From the NCBI RefSeq assembly GCF_000817775.3, contig NZ_JTHE03000106.1:1-62464 (forward strand): 62,464 nt of DNA, written 5' to 3'. A program made the translations under genes and the position numbers. The notes under the pieces are model-generated. The model was not told the DNA's origin. It saw nothing but the letters and a program-made list of their open reading frames with translations, and ran no database searches. Origin of the DNA: Lyngbya confervoides BDU141951 (GTDB taxonomy: Bacteria > Cyanobacteriota > Cyanobacteriia > Thermosynechococcales > Thermosynechococcaceae). This document shows positions 8,089 through 17,640 of this stretch, one piece after another (the first letter of the stretch is position 1; each line of letters begins with the position of its first letter).

Positions 8089-9252
8089 ATGCAAATCTAC
8101 CTTGACTACAGCGCCACCACCCCTTGCCGACCCGAAGCCATGGCAAAAATGCAGGCGGTGTTGACCGACACCTGGGGAAATCCTGCCAGCCTACACCAAT
8201 GGGGAGAACGGGCTGCCTGGGTGATGGAGGAAGCCAGGGAGCAGGTGGCCCGTCTGATCGGCGCGGACCCCACCCAGATTTTATTTACGTCGGGGGGAAC
8301 TGAAGCCGATAACCTGGCAATTTATGGCATCACCGGTCGCTATGCCCAGCCTCAGCATCTGATTATTTCCAGCGTAGAACATTCGGCCATTGCAGCTCCG
8401 GCCCAGCAGCTCACGGCCCAGGGATGGGAGGTAACAACCCTGCCGGTGGATGCCCAGGGCCGGGTTCATCCCGAGGACTTGGTGCAATCGCTACGCCCCA
8501 ACACGGTACTAATTTCCATAATCTATGGCCAAAGCGAAATTGGGACGGTGCAGCCCATTCAAGCCCTTGGATCAATTGCCCGCGATCGCCAGATCACGTT
8601 CCACACCGATGCAGTTCAAGCTGCCGGGCGCATTCCCCTTGACGTGCAGTCCCTGCCGGTGGATTTACTGTCCCTCTCTAGCCACAAACTCTACGGCCCC
8701 CAGGGGGCTGGTGCCCTCTATGTTCGTGCCGGCGTCAAGCTGCATCCCCCTCTGCAGGGCGGCGGACAGGAACAGGGACTGCGGCCAGGGACGCCATCAT
8801 TGCCGACCCTGGCTGGCTTTGGTGTTGCGGCTCACTATGCTGCCCAAGAGCTGGTTCCGGAGCGCGATCGCCTCATTCAGCTCCGGGAGCGTCTGTTTGC
8901 AGCCCTAGCAGAGGTGCCAGATCTCTATCCCACCGGCGATCGCCAGGATCGTTTACCCCATCACCTTAGCTTTTGCCTAAAGCCACCTCAGGGAGATCCG
9001 CCCACAGGCCGTTACTTGGTCCGGCAAATGAACTTAGCCGGAATTGGGATAAGCGCAGGGTCTGCCTGTAATAGTGGTAAAACCCTGCCCAGTCGAGTTC
9101 TCAAAGCCTTGGGACTGCCCGATGCGATCGCTCGATCCGGAATTCGTCTCACCCTGGGCCGCGATACCACTGCCGCTGATATTGATTGGACGGCCCAGGT
9201 GTTGCGCCAGATCTTGGCTAGAGACGTTGCAGCACCAGGACCCGCCCGTTGA
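8089..9252 (+). CDS. Cysteine desulfurase, NifS/IscS-like
   Basis: 387 residues from the ATG at 8089. The protein then begins M-Q-I-Y-L-D-Y-S-A-T-T-P, the family's standard N-terminus; the in-frame ATG at 8002 would add 29 atypical residues. PLP-binding Lys is in L-S-S-H-K-L-Y-G-P-Q-G. The substrate-binding T-S-G-G-T-E-A-D-N lies near residue 70, and the catalytic Cys sits in the loop S-A-G-S-A-C-N-S-G. The enzyme takes sulfur from L-cysteine as a persulfide and passes it to Fe-S cluster assembly or to thiolation pathways in the cytosol. No scaffold gene (IscU/NifU) is adjacent. The longer Cys loop suggests a NifS/IscS-type rather than a SufS-type enzyme. Confidence 0.92.
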   Translation: MQIYLDYSATTPCRPEAMAKMQAVLTDTWGNPASLHQWGERAAWVMEEAREQVARLIGADPTQILFTSGGTEADNLAIYGITGRYAQPQHLIISSVEHSAIAAPAQQLTAQGWEVTTLPVDAQGRVHPEDLVQSLRPNTVLISIIYGQSEIGTVQPIQALGSIARDRQITFHTDAVQAAGRIPLDVQSLPVDLLSLSSHKLYGPQGAGALYVRAGVKLHPPLQGGGQEQGLRPGTPSLPTLAGFGVAAHYAAQELVPERDRLIQLRERLFAALAEVPDLYPTGDRQDRLPHHLSFCLKPPQGDPPTGRYLVRQMNLAGIGISAGSACNSGKTLPSRVLKALGLPDAIARSGIRLTLGRDTTAADIDWTAQVLRQILARDVAAPGPAR

Positions 9253-9536
9253 TATCCACAGGCGCACACCCGCAGAGCGGACTATTACAATCGATGAACC
9301 CGATTCGTGGGAGCCGGGAAACTGGGCAATAATGATAGATGAAACTTAACGCCTAAACCCAGAAAAGCCGTTCAGGAGTGAGGCTTTGAACTCTGGTCAG
9401 CAGGGGCGGAGTTGCCCCTAGCGTTGAACCGTGGGATCAGACATCCCTCATTTTTAATCCTTATTCTTCACTCTGCCAAGCTTCGGCAGGGAGCAATGTG
9501 GCAGCAGGGGTTTCAACCAGCAGAGAGGCAAATATC

Positions 9537-10085
9537 GTGAATATTCAACAGGTTCTCCACGAATACAATCAGGGGTATCGAGACTTTTCAGAGATTTGGT
9601 TGCATGGGGCTGATCTCGGTCAGGCTAAGCTGAGTGGGATTGACCTGAGTTGCGCAGATCTCAGTGCGGCGGATCTGCGCGGCACTGATTTAAGCCGAGC
9701 CAATCTGAGCCGCGCTAACTTAACCGATGCCGACCTAAGCGGTGCGGATCTTAGCGGCGCCAACCTCAGCGATGTGAATCTCATTGGAGCCGATCTCACT
9801 GGAGCCTGTCTGGTGGGCGCCAATCTAGACCGCGCGGATCTGCGTTCGGCCACCCTTGAGAAAGCAGACTTGCAGGGATCTCATTTGTCCGAGGTGCTGT
9901 TGGGCGGAGCCAATCTGCGATCGGTCAACTTCCGCTGTGCCTGCATTGTGCAATCCAATCTAGAAGATGCAGACCTCGACGGCACCGATCTTTCCCTGGT
10001 GGATAGCTACGAGTCGGGAACTGCGGAAGGAACTTCCCACTGCTGGGTTTCCTGGGGCGCACATCCTGTCTCAATTCAGGCCTAG
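9537..10085 (+). CDS. Pentapeptide repeat protein
   Basis: 182 residues from the GTG at 9537, preceded by G-A-G-A-G-G with eight-base spacing; an upstream in-frame GTG at 9498 is possible. From about residue 25 to 155 the sequence is almost continuous A(D/N)LXX pentapeptides, which predicts a right-handed quadrilateral beta-helix. The short N-terminus with N-I-Q-Q-V-L-H-E-Y-N-Q-G-Y-R-D-F is a common lead-in for soluble cyanobacterial pentapeptide proteins. No signal peptide or transmembrane helix is seen. The biochemical role of such proteins is generally unknown; some bind DNA gyrase. The repeats produce an antisense Arg/Ser-rich open frame, which is an artefact. Confidence 0.88.
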   Translation: MNIQQVLHEYNQGYRDFSEIWLHGADLGQAKLSGIDLSCADLSAADLRGTDLSRANLSRANLTDADLSGADLSGANLSDVNLIGADLTGACLVGANLDRADLRSATLEKADLQGSHLSEVLLGGANLRSVNFRCACIVQSNLEDADLDGTDLSLVDSYESGTAEGTSHCWVSWGAHPVSIQA

Positions 10086-10233
10086 CCTGTTTTACCCTGG
10101 CACTGTCGCCCTGGTTCCATCACCGCACAACCATGCACAACCCTTTAGGTGTTGGAATGCCCAGCCATGTTGGGGCGGCGACCCACCTTTGCAGCGCGCA
10201 AGGGTCAAAAGGCATGGGACCTTTCCTGGGGAT

Positions 10234-11358
10234 TTACGCTCGCTGGGCCACTGGGGAAGAGGCCTGGTAAATGGGAAAGTCCGTATAGCCTTCGGTTCCA
10301 AAGGAGTACCACAGGCTGGGGTCTGCGGTGGGGTTGAGCGGCCACTGATTGACAAACCGAGTGACCAAATCGGGATTGCTGATGTAGGGCCGACCAAAGG
10401 AAATGAGATCTGCCTCTGCAGACGCGATCGCCGCATCGGCAGACTGGCGATCATAGCCACAGTTGCCCATGAGCGTGCCCTTGTAGAGGGCGCGAATTTC
10501 AGCCAGAGTCATGGGATCTCCTAGATCGTGGAACCCAAAGTCCAAACCGTCCAGCACATGAAGATAGCCCAGATCGTAGGCATTGATCTGCTCAATGACG
10601 TAGGAAAAGGTTTCCCGATAGTCCGGTGAACCCATGTCGTTATAGCTACCATTGGGAGACAGGCGTACGCCAACCCGATCCGAGTCCCAAACCGTTAAGA
10701 CCGATTCCACAATCTCTTGCAGAAACCGATAGCGATTTTCCACCGAGCCACCGTAGCGATCGCGGCGATGGTTAGTCTTAGACTGTAAAAACTCATCAAT
10801 TAAATAACCATTGGCCCCGTGGATTTCAACCCCATCAAACCCTGCAGCCTTGGCCCGCGCCGCAGCCTGACGGTAGTCTTCCACCACCTGAGCGACTTCC
10901 TCGGTGTTCAGTGCCCTGGGAGTTTCGTAGGGCTGTTTGCCCTGGGGCGTATGGGCCTGGGATCCTTCGATGGGAATAGCAGAGGGGGCCACGGGGAGTT
11001 CCCCCCCGTGAAAACTGCTGTGGGAGGCCCGTCCGGTATGCCAGAGCTGCAAAAAAATAGGCGTGTTTTGCTCATGCACTGCTGCAACCACTCGCTTCCA
11101 GGCTTCGGTTTGCGCCGGAGTGTAAATGCCGGGGGTATGGGTCCACCCATTTGCCTGGGGAGAAATTGTGGTTCCTTCGGTAATGATTAACCCTGCGTCT
11201 GCCCGTTGGGCGTAGTAGCGAGCCATGAGCGCATTCGGAATTCGATCGGCCCCGGCTCGAGCCCGCGTCATGGGCGCCATGACGACCCGGTTGCTCAAGG
11301 AGAGAGTGTTCAGTGCTAGGGGGCTGAGCAGGTGGGGAACTGAACTCAATTCAGGCAT
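10234..11358 (-). CDS. Old yellow enzyme family ene-reductase (NemA-like)
   Basis: 374 residues from the ATG at 11356-11358; a longer in-frame start at 11418 adds 20 basic residues not expected in the family. FMN-dependent TIM barrel with N-R-V-V-M-A-P-M-T-R near residue 25, the substrate-binding H-G-A-N-G-Y-L pair, the signature Q-S-K-T-N-H-R-x-D-x-Y-G-G-S-V-E-N-R, and near the C-terminus D-L-I-S-F-G-R-P-Y-I-S-N-P-D-L. It should reduce activated C=C bonds of enones, maleimides or nitro compounds using NAD(P)H. The physiological substrate is unknown. Cyanobacterial homologues are well known ene-reductases. It appears monocistronic. Confidence 0.92.
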   Translation of the reverse strand: MPELSSVPHLLSPLALNTLSLSNRVVMAPMTRARAGADRIPNALMARYYAQRADAGLIITEGTTISPQANGWTHTPGIYTPAQTEAWKRVVAAVHEQNTPIFLQLWHTGRASHSSFHGGELPVAPSAIPIEGSQAHTPQGKQPYETPRALNTEEVAQVVEDYRQAAARAKAAGFDGVEIHGANGYLIDEFLQSKTNHRRDRYGGSVENRYRFLQEIVESVLTVWDSDRVGVRLSPNGSYNDMGSPDYRETFSYVIEQINAYDLGYLHVLDGLDFGFHDLGDPMTLAEIRALYKGTLMGNCGYDRQSADAAIASAEADLISFGRPYISNPDLVTRFVNQWPLNPTADPSLWYSFGTEGYTDFPIYQASSPVAQRA

Positions 11359-11427
11359 GGGAATGAAAGCATCATAAACAACATGGAACTTAAACCTATG
11401 CCTGCGGGCAGCAGGCAACGGACGGTC

Positions 11428-11595
11428 TTAGGGTTGGCGGTAGTTGGCATCAGTCCAGCACTGGGGAAGGGCTTCACCCGAGGGAAAGGCTAGTCCCTGC
11501 TTCGGAAACCATCGTGGTGGCTGCTCCTCCTCTCCGGCTTGATGCTGTCCCTGCACCTGATCTCGAAGCGGGTTGAACAAGGCTTCAAGGTCCAT
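11428..11595 (-). CDS. Possible small hypothetical protein
   Basis: A 55-residue frame starting at the ATG at 11593-11595 (M-D-L-E-A-L-F-N-P-L-R-D), upstream of and on the same strand as the ene-reductase gene. It is acidic/Gln-rich in the middle and ends with aromatic residues. No family is recognised and there is no clear ribosome binding site. It could be a chance frame. Confidence 0.25.
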   Translation of the reverse strand: MDLEALFNPLRDQVQGQHQAGEEEQPPRWFPKQGLAFPSGEALPQCWTDANYRQP

Positions 11596-11888
11596 GACTT
11601 TAACCAGGGTTGCGGATTCTTTTCTCATTAAGAACATGGTAGGGGGTTCCGAATAGCTTCGTGAAAATCTCTCCTGCTAGCCTAAGGCCTGGATCTGAGC
11701 ATGGACTCTCCTCTCCGGTCCATTTCGGGGTCTGTCTTTGGATAGAGAGCAGCCATAGAGAGCAGCAGTTGCCCTTGCGGGCGGCACTCGCCACCATGGT
11801 GTTAGGTGACAATTACTGATTACTGACATAGGCCGGTCACGACAACTACCTAGGCCGCGTAGAATAGGGGGATCGGGTGACCCCTTGG

Positions 11889-13949
11889 CTAAGTTTCACC
11901 AAATAAAATCAAAGATCCTTTCAAGTTTGCCACCACTTGCGTGGCCACATCGCTTACCGCCAAGCCTCCCGCCGTGCGCCGACGTTGGGACCGTAAGATC
12001 ACCAAGTCCGTTGTCTCGGCAGCTTCACAAATGCAGCGGGCTGGGTCTGGGCTGCAGAGGACCTGGACCTGGGGCTGTAATCCGATGGGCTCTGTTATCG
12101 CCAGAAGATGGGTGTGAAAATCTTGCCACATAGATTCGGGAGTGGTGGGTTCCACAATATGCAAAAGGGTCACTTGGCCTTGATTCACCTGGGCCAGGCC
12201 CTGGGCAAATTGGATTAAGTCTAAGGCCTGAGGCGTAATCCCCTTCAGGGGCACCAGGATATGCCGCATTTGCCTGGGTTCACGCAGCAGGCGCATCATC
12301 GCCACTGGAGAGTAGGCAGACCAAAAGACCCGCTCTGCCAAGCTTCCAAACAACCGCATTTGGAAACGATTTTGCTGGCCCCATCCCATTAGAATTAGGC
12401 TAGCCTGTTGTTCACGGGCCGCATGACAAATGCCCAGAGCCACGTCGTCGTCAATGCGCAGAACCGCTTGGGCAATGGCCTGAAACTCTTGACTCAGGGC
12501 GATCGCCTTATCCAGCAACTGTTGACTGACCTGCACAGAATGCGTTAGCAGGGCCGGACTGGTTTTAGAGTTAACGCGGGTAATTGAAAGGGGAATGACC
12601 TGTCCACCATGGTGGCGGGCAATGAGGGCCGCCATTTCAATGAGATAGCGCTCCGTGCGGGGGTTGCAGATGGGCACCACCACGCGAAAGGGAACCGTTG
12701 CTTCAGAACGAGTCCCCATGAGCAGCGGCGTTTCCGGCACGTTTGGGGTCTGGATCGGCTGGGCCTCCGCGGCTCTGGCCAGGGATCGCCCGTAGCGACT
12801 GGTCAGCACCGGGCCTAAAATAGAGGTCACCAGCATCATCACAATCACCACGTTAAAGACCGCATTGGAGAGCAGTCCTGCTTCTACGCCTACCACCGTG
12901 GCGGCTAAGGTTGCCGCCACCTGGGGGAGAGAGAGGGACCACATCACCATCATCTCGCGCCAGGAATAGCGATAGATCCATCGCACCGCAAAGGCCGCAA
13001 GGAACTTACTCCCAATCAGTCCACCCACAATGGCCAAGGTCAGCAAAAACTCGCGCGTCAAGGTGTTAGAAAAATCGGCCAATCGAATGAGCAGCCCCAT
13101 ATCCACAAAGAAAAAGGGGATAAACAGCGTACTGCCGACAAACACCACCTTCTCTTCCACGGGGCTGTGCTTGAGAACATCATTCACCGCCAAACCGGCT
13201 AAAAATGCGCCGATAATCTTGTCAATTTCAATGACCTGTGCCCCCACGGAGGCCAGGAACACCGCCAGCAGGACAAAAACAAATTGATTACTCTCATCCG
13301 TTCCAGTCCGGCGAAAATATTCCTTTCCGGCCCAGTCAAAGCCCACCAGAACCAGGGCCGCGTAAATGGCCAGCGCCACGAGTTGACCGAGTAATCGCAG
13401 CGGCGAGAACTCGCCAGACTGCACCGCGATGCAAACCGCCAGGACCAGCAGGGCGGCAATATCGGTGAAAATAGTAGCGCCAACGGTCACGGTCACCGCT
13501 TCGTTTCGCACGATGCCCAGTCGCGTCACAATGGGAAATCCCAAAAGGGTATGGGAGGCCAAAAGCGACCCAATCAAGATAGAGCTGTTCAGGCTAAAGC
13601 CAAAGCCCTGTCCCACCAGCGTGCCCACGAGCATTGGAATGAGAAAGGTGGCCACCCCAAAGCTTAAGGAGCGATTTTGGGTTTTGCGAAATTCTTGCAG
13701 ATCAATCTCCAAGCCGGCCACAAACATCAGATAAACTTTGCCAATATCCGAGAGCAGCTTCATGGTCTCGGACTCGGCATTGAGGAGATTGAGTCCATCG
13801 GGGCCAAGCACAATGCCCGCAGCGAGAAGGCCGACTAGCCCTGGCAAGCGCAGTTTTTCAAATAGCGGAGGAACTGCCAGAATAACCAACAGCACCAGGG
13901 TAAAGGCAACCAAGGGGCTGTAGGGAATGAGCCTGAGAAGTGTTTCCAT
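11889..13949 (-). CDS. CPA2-type cation/proton antiporter with C-terminal UspA domains
   Basis: 686 residues. The first roughly 400 residues contain about 12-13 hydrophobic helices with the Na+/H+ exchanger pattern of PF00999: G-L-L-A-A-G-I-V-L-G-P near 40, then N-D-V-L-K-H-S-P, and later helices with I-D-K-I-I-G-A-F-L-A-G-L. The remaining 280 or so cytosolic residues hold two universal-stress-protein-like alpha/beta repeats; the first begins V-P-F-R-V-V-V-P-I-C-N-P, the second H-I-L-V-P-L. The protein probably exchanges Na+ or K+ for protons at the plasma or thylakoid membrane, with the Usp part sensing nucleotides or ions. Antiporter-Usp fusions are common in cyanobacteria. A hairpin (14026-14047) lies upstream in the leader region. 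Confidence 0.9.
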   Translation of the reverse strand: METLLRLIPYSPLVAFTLVLLVILAVPPLFEKLRLPGLVGLLAAGIVLGPDGLNLLNAESETMKLLSDIGKVYLMFVAGLEIDLQEFRKTQNRSLSFGVATFLIPMLVGTLVGQGFGFSLNSSILIGSLLASHTLLGFPIVTRLGIVRNEAVTVTVGATIFTDIAALLVLAVCIAVQSGEFSPLRLLGQLVALAIYAALVLVGFDWAGKEYFRRTGTDESNQFVFVLLAVFLASVGAQVIEIDKIIGAFLAGLAVNDVLKHSPVEEKVVFVGSTLFIPFFFVDMGLLIRLADFSNTLTREFLLTLAIVGGLIGSKFLAAFAVRWIYRYSWREMMVMWSLSLPQVAATLAATVVGVEAGLLSNAVFNVVIVMMLVTSILGPVLTSRYGRSLARAAEAQPIQTPNVPETPLLMGTRSEATVPFRVVVPICNPRTERYLIEMAALIARHHGGQVIPLSITRVNSKTSPALLTHSVQVSQQLLDKAIALSQEFQAIAQAVLRIDDDVALGICHAAREQQASLILMGWGQQNRFQMRLFGSLAERVFWSAYSPVAMMRLLREPRQMRHILVPLKGITPQALDLIQFAQGLAQVNQGQVTLLHIVEPTTPESMWQDFHTHLLAITEPIGLQPQVQVLCSPDPARCICEAAETTDLVILRSQRRRTAGGLAVSDVATQVVANLKGSLILFGET

Positions 13950-14576
13950 TGCAGCGAGCTAGCGTAACGCCACCCAATCAAAGCCTTGAGATTCTAAACC
14001 AAAATGAAGGCTTCTGATTGTATGTCGCCTGGACTGCTCTCCAGGCGCCCCGATTCCTGCCCAGGGGCCAGGCCAATCGGATCATTGCCGCCACTGCCTG
14101 AGTTGACGATCAGGGTTAGGAAACTGGGCAAAAAATATTGGGTCTAACCGAGGCGTCAGACCCAAAATGAAACGTGAAATCGCGAATTAAGTTTGCTCAG
14201 AAGTTGAAAGTAGATAGGAGAAGAAAATAACTAGAGGTTTACAGATCAAAGGGTTTTCAGCATGAGCGACACAGACTTACCTGGAACGGCCAGTCTAGAA
14301 GCTAACAATAAATCACCTCTCTATCTAAACAAAACGGGTTTGCCGACGTAAGATAAGCGGCCAATAGCCTGGAAAATCCTTTGAGCAGTTAGATCGGCCG
14401 GAGGCACAACACCTGATCTAGCTGGGGTTTGCATTGATTTACGGAATCAATTTGTGCCATGTCCCTAAAGTATCATGGGTAGAGGGTGAGACCCGTGATT
14501 GACACCAAAGTTTATTCATGTTGCCCTCTCGCAACATTCTCGCGACATTTAGTCACAATGGTAAGAGTGGTGACTC
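13950..14576. other. Intergenic region with hairpin and a 29-codon open frame
   Basis: 627 bp between two minus-strand genes. It contains the 8-bp hairpin at 14026-14047. A plus-strand ATG at 14261 opens 29 codons (M-S-D-T-D-L-P-G) ending with TAA at 14348-14350, without a recognised family or a good ribosome binding site. The rest shows nothing I can identify. Confidence 0.4.
14026..14047. promoter_or_regulatory. Strong hairpin upstream of antiporter gene
   Basis: Perfect 8-bp GC-rich stem CGCCTGGA/TCCAGGCG with a six-base loop, 77 bp upstream of the antiporter start. There is no T-run on either side, so it may be a leader structure rather than a terminator. Confidence 0.35.
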
Positions 14577-17054
14577 TTAACCTCGTCCTAAACTCCCGCG
14601 CGTGACTCCCAGTTGATTTTGAAGGTGCAGGGTTTTCCAAAGCTGGGTGCCCGTGATGTCCTGACGCAGCAGCTGTTGGTATAGGGCGATGGTCCGCTGC
14701 ACCGTTTGGGGAGACTCCTGCAAAAACTCCAGGCGAAATTGCCTAGCTCCGGCGGCCAGAAGCGATTGAATGGACTCTGCGCCGGTTTGGGCGTTGCCGT
14801 TAAACAAGGTGTTGCGACAGCCAGCATCGGCCTGGAGAATGTGATCGACCCCCCTGCGATCGCGCAGCTTTACCTGGTGGGTTTCGCAGGGACGACCGCA
14901 GTCGCGGAAGTCTTTGCCTGAGGATAGAAAGGCACAAAAGACACAGTGTTCCATGTGGAACATCGGCATGTGCTGATGCAGCGTAATCTCGTACCAATCT
15001 GCCGGACTTTGACCGATCAGGTCTAGAAGCTGCTGAATGTTTAGATCATAGGAGGCCGTTAACCGCTCTAGCCGGAAGTGATCCATGAAATAGGCTGCGG
15101 TGATGGGATGGGTCACATTCAGGGAAAAATCGCCCCTGCAGCGCTGATCGCTAAAAAAGCGAAGCTGGTCGTAGTTCCGGACTAGATATCCGTCGGCTTG
15201 GCTGCGCTTGACTTGATCTAATATCCAGGTTTCTCGGGGCTTGGTGATGCGCGGGGGGGCCACCCAGATTTCGGCAGGGGCGGAGTTGTCCCTGACCTGC
15301 TGCACCGCTTGCCGGTAGGTGCGGGGATCTTCCAGTTCGCACAATAAAACCTGTATGCCACTAGCCAGGGCGGCTTCCAACTGGGGGAGCGATCGCACCA
15401 AGACCACCAGTTCTGGAGCCTGGGCCGGATCGGGTCCAGTGGCCTGGGGCATCAGATCGCGGGATCGAGCCTGGGGGTGCTGCTGCCAGCACAGCGCCTG
15501 GGATCGCACGGCTTCGAGTCTGTGCACCAGATCCCGTCGCATCCGGTTCAGCTCACTCACCGGGAGGATGCAGGCTTCCGAGATCTGGCAGTGCAACCGG
15601 CGAAGTTCAAAGGGCGTATTCCCCAATCGGCCCCATTGCTGGGCCAGCCGATCTGGGGTCAGGGGCTGATGCGTTGCCGCCACCAGGGGCATCTGGGAGC
15701 AGACCTGCACGCAGTGGCCCTGATCGTCGCGCGCCACGGCCCGCAGGGGTTCTCCCACCTGTCCATAGGCTTCCAGAGAGAGGGGCCGCCGGAACTGGGG
15801 GCGATCGCCTTTATAGGTTTGACGCACCTGTTTATCCAGCTCCGGGTCGTTGGTTTTCCACAGCTTGTCCCCAGGGCGAATCCGCTGCAGGTTGAGGGCC
15901 TGGGGACCCAGGGTAATGGTGGCCTGCGACCCCTGCTGCTCGATGGTGTAAATCCGTCCGCCTTCCTCCGCTTCGGCCGGATTTCCACGGTCGAAGACTA
16001 CGCCATCTCCTGGTTTCAGGGGGGCTTCCAGACGAAGGGTAATGCGATGCTGATGGCGGTCAATCACTTCCCCCACATAGACACCCCGCTTTTTCCCAAA
16101 GCGGCCATGCACCAGTGTCTGGTTGTCTATTCCACGCAACCATCCGGTGTATAGCCCCCGAGAAAAGGCCATCTCTAGGCGATAGCGATGGTCGGGCGTC
16201 GGATGATAGCACCTTTCCTGAAGGATTTGGTCCAGGGCCTGCCGATAGATGCGTGTAACGTTGGCCACATATTCCGCGCTCTTGAGACGACCTTCAATTT
16301 TCAGACAGCTCACGCCAGTTTGGACTAGCTCTGGCAAAACCTCCAGACCGGCTAAGTCTTGAGGACTCAAAAGATAGCGGCGATCGCCTAGATCAACCTC
16401 CTTGCCATCTACCACAAGTGCATAGGGGACGCGGCAGGCCTGGGCACATTCTCCCCGATTGGCTGAACGCCCCCCCAGGGCCTCACTGGTGAGACATTGC
16501 CCTGAATAGGCAACGCAGAGCGCCCCGTGAACGAAAACCTCCAGAGGTATGGTTATGGGGATTGCCCTGAGCTGGGCCTGAATTTTTTCAATATCCTTTA
16601 GGGAAGATTCTCGCGCCAGCACTACGCGCTCACAACCCAAATCTGCGGCAAATTCAACGCCCGCAGCACTGGTCACCGTCATCTGAGTGGAAGCATGAAT
16701 GGGAAAGTCGGGAGAAAGATGGCGAATCAGGCGGCATAGTCCCACGTCCTGCACAATAGCCGCATCGACGCCTGCGGCAATGATATGGCGCAAGTAGGTT
16801 TCCACAGCCGGGAGCTCTGCGGTGAAGATTAGGGTATTCAAGGTGAGGTACCCCTTCACACCGCGTCGGTGCAGAAAGGTCATCAGCGCAGGCAGGTCAG
16901 ATTCGGTGAAGTTTTGGGCACGCATGCGGGCATTAAACTGGTCCAGGCCGAAATAAACCGCATCGGCCCCATTCTCAACCGCAGCTTTAACGCAGTCCCA
17001 ATCCCCAGCAGGGGCTAAAAGCTCAGGACCGGGGGAGAGTTGAGGGTCAGGCAT
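14577..17054 (-). CDS. Peptidase U32 family protein (YhbU/RlhA type)
   Basis: 825 residues. N-terminal TIM-barrel-like U32 domain with L-L-A-P-A-G-D near residue 12 and the family signature E-V-F-V-H-G-A-L-C-V-A-Y-S-G-Q-C followed by a Cys-rich G-E-C-A-Q-A-C-R, which can hold an Fe-S cluster. A DUF3656-like middle region and a C-terminal second barrel with H-M-E-H-C-V-F-C-A-F and G-R-P-C-E follow. E. coli RlhA of this family is needed for 5-hydroxycytidine formation at 23S rRNA position 2501, and UbiU/V act in O2-independent hydroxylation. Protease activity is doubtful. The length agrees with long cyanobacterial members. Upstream (17050-17090) a short direct repeat of CTGTTCAAGAG is visible. 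It appears monocistronic. Confidence 0.9.
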   Translation of the reverse strand: MPDPQLSPGPELLAPAGDWDCVKAAVENGADAVYFGLDQFNARMRAQNFTESDLPALMTFLHRRGVKGYLTLNTLIFTAELPAVETYLRHIIAAGVDAAIVQDVGLCRLIRHLSPDFPIHASTQMTVTSAAGVEFAADLGCERVVLARESSLKDIEKIQAQLRAIPITIPLEVFVHGALCVAYSGQCLTSEALGGRSANRGECAQACRVPYALVVDGKEVDLGDRRYLLSPQDLAGLEVLPELVQTGVSCLKIEGRLKSAEYVANVTRIYRQALDQILQERCYHPTPDHRYRLEMAFSRGLYTGWLRGIDNQTLVHGRFGKKRGVYVGEVIDRHQHRITLRLEAPLKPGDGVVFDRGNPAEAEEGGRIYTIEQQGSQATITLGPQALNLQRIRPGDKLWKTNDPELDKQVRQTYKGDRPQFRRPLSLEAYGQVGEPLRAVARDDQGHCVQVCSQMPLVAATHQPLTPDRLAQQWGRLGNTPFELRRLHCQISEACILPVSELNRMRRDLVHRLEAVRSQALCWQQHPQARSRDLMPQATGPDPAQAPELVVLVRSLPQLEAALASGIQVLLCELEDPRTYRQAVQQVRDNSAPAEIWVAPPRITKPRETWILDQVKRSQADGYLVRNYDQLRFFSDQRCRGDFSLNVTHPITAAYFMDHFRLERLTASYDLNIQQLLDLIGQSPADWYEITLHQHMPMFHMEHCVFCAFLSSGKDFRDCGRPCETHQVKLRDRRGVDHILQADAGCRNTLFNGNAQTGAESIQSLLAAGARQFRLEFLQESPQTVQRTIALYQQLLRQDITGTQLWKTLHLQNQLGVTRGSLGRG

Positions 17055-17251
17055 CTGTTCAAGAGGATCTGTTCAAGAGTAGTGTGGCTTAAGGAACAGT
17101 ATGGCTCAAGATTCCTCTGACCATTCGAATCAAGACTGAAGCGAGAGACGGAGATGGAGAACTCCACCCCCTTCACGCCTTGTAAGGGAGGCTCTGGTGC
17201 TCTCCCAAGGCAAGCATTACGGGTAAATCGCTTGATGCTTGGGCCGATGAT

Positions 17252-17491
17252 GTGCGGTCCTGTCCTGTGGAGATCCGAGGGGAGGAGGTGTGGGTGAATC
17301 TGACGCCGCAAACGGACCCCAAAGCGCACCAGGCCCAGCGCCTTCAGGATGGTTTGGAGCAGAACATTTCCCTGGTGATTGCCAAGGCGGCCATTGCCTT
17401 GGTTGAGATGGGGGTCACGACCTCAGACATTTTTCAAGTGGGTCTGGACTTTGGCTGCCGCTACGGCAAAATAGCCTGCAAGGGCGATTAA
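17252..17491 (+). CDS. Hypothetical protein, possibly 5' extended
   Basis: 79 residues from a GTG. The same frame stays open upstream to about 17086 and encodes a plausible continuation (D-A-W-A-D-D-V-R), so the true start may be a non-ATG codon further up. The composition looks like a real protein: charged first half, then an Ala/Val-rich helix (V-I-A-K-A-A-I-A-L-V-E-M-G) and F-G-C-R-Y-G-K. No family is recognised. It converges with the 17641-18033 gene, whose terminator lies between them. Function unknown. Confidence 0.45.
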   Translation: MRSCPVEIRGEEVWVNLTPQTDPKAHQAQRLQDGLEQNISLVIAKAAIALVEMGVTTSDIFQVGLDFGCRYGKIACKGD

Positions 17492-17542
17492 ACTCGTACC
17501 ATTCAACTCGTAACGGGATACCCCCTGGCTGTAAAGGGTCTC

Positions 17543-17570
17543 AAAAAAAGCCCCCCAATCGGGAGGCTCA
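17543..17570 (-). terminator. Rho-independent terminator for the 17641-18033 gene
   Basis: Read on the minus strand, an 8-bp stem AGCCTCCC/GGGGGGCT (one T-G pair) with loop GATT is followed at once by seven T residues. It lies about 70 bp after the stop codon of the 130-residue protein gene, the expected place. Confidence 0.75.
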
Positions 17571-17640
17571 TTTCAACTCATCAATGGCGAATCATCAATG
17601 GCGAAAAAGCGGATAACTAAACCGCACATGACCGAACAGC

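Noticed and set aside
7921-8094. N-terminal extension of the TSUP transporter
   Set aside because: The extension is basic and Cys/Pro-rich, unlike the family, and would overlap the promoter and start of the cysteine desulfurase gene.
9620-9853. Arg/Ser/Ala-rich minus-strand frame inside the pentapeptide gene
   Set aside because: It is the mirror of the repeated A(D/N)LXX codons and cannot be an independent gene.
15477-16154. 225-codon plus-strand frame inside the U32 peptidase gene
   Set aside because: Antisense shadow of a well supported gene, with no recognisable domain.
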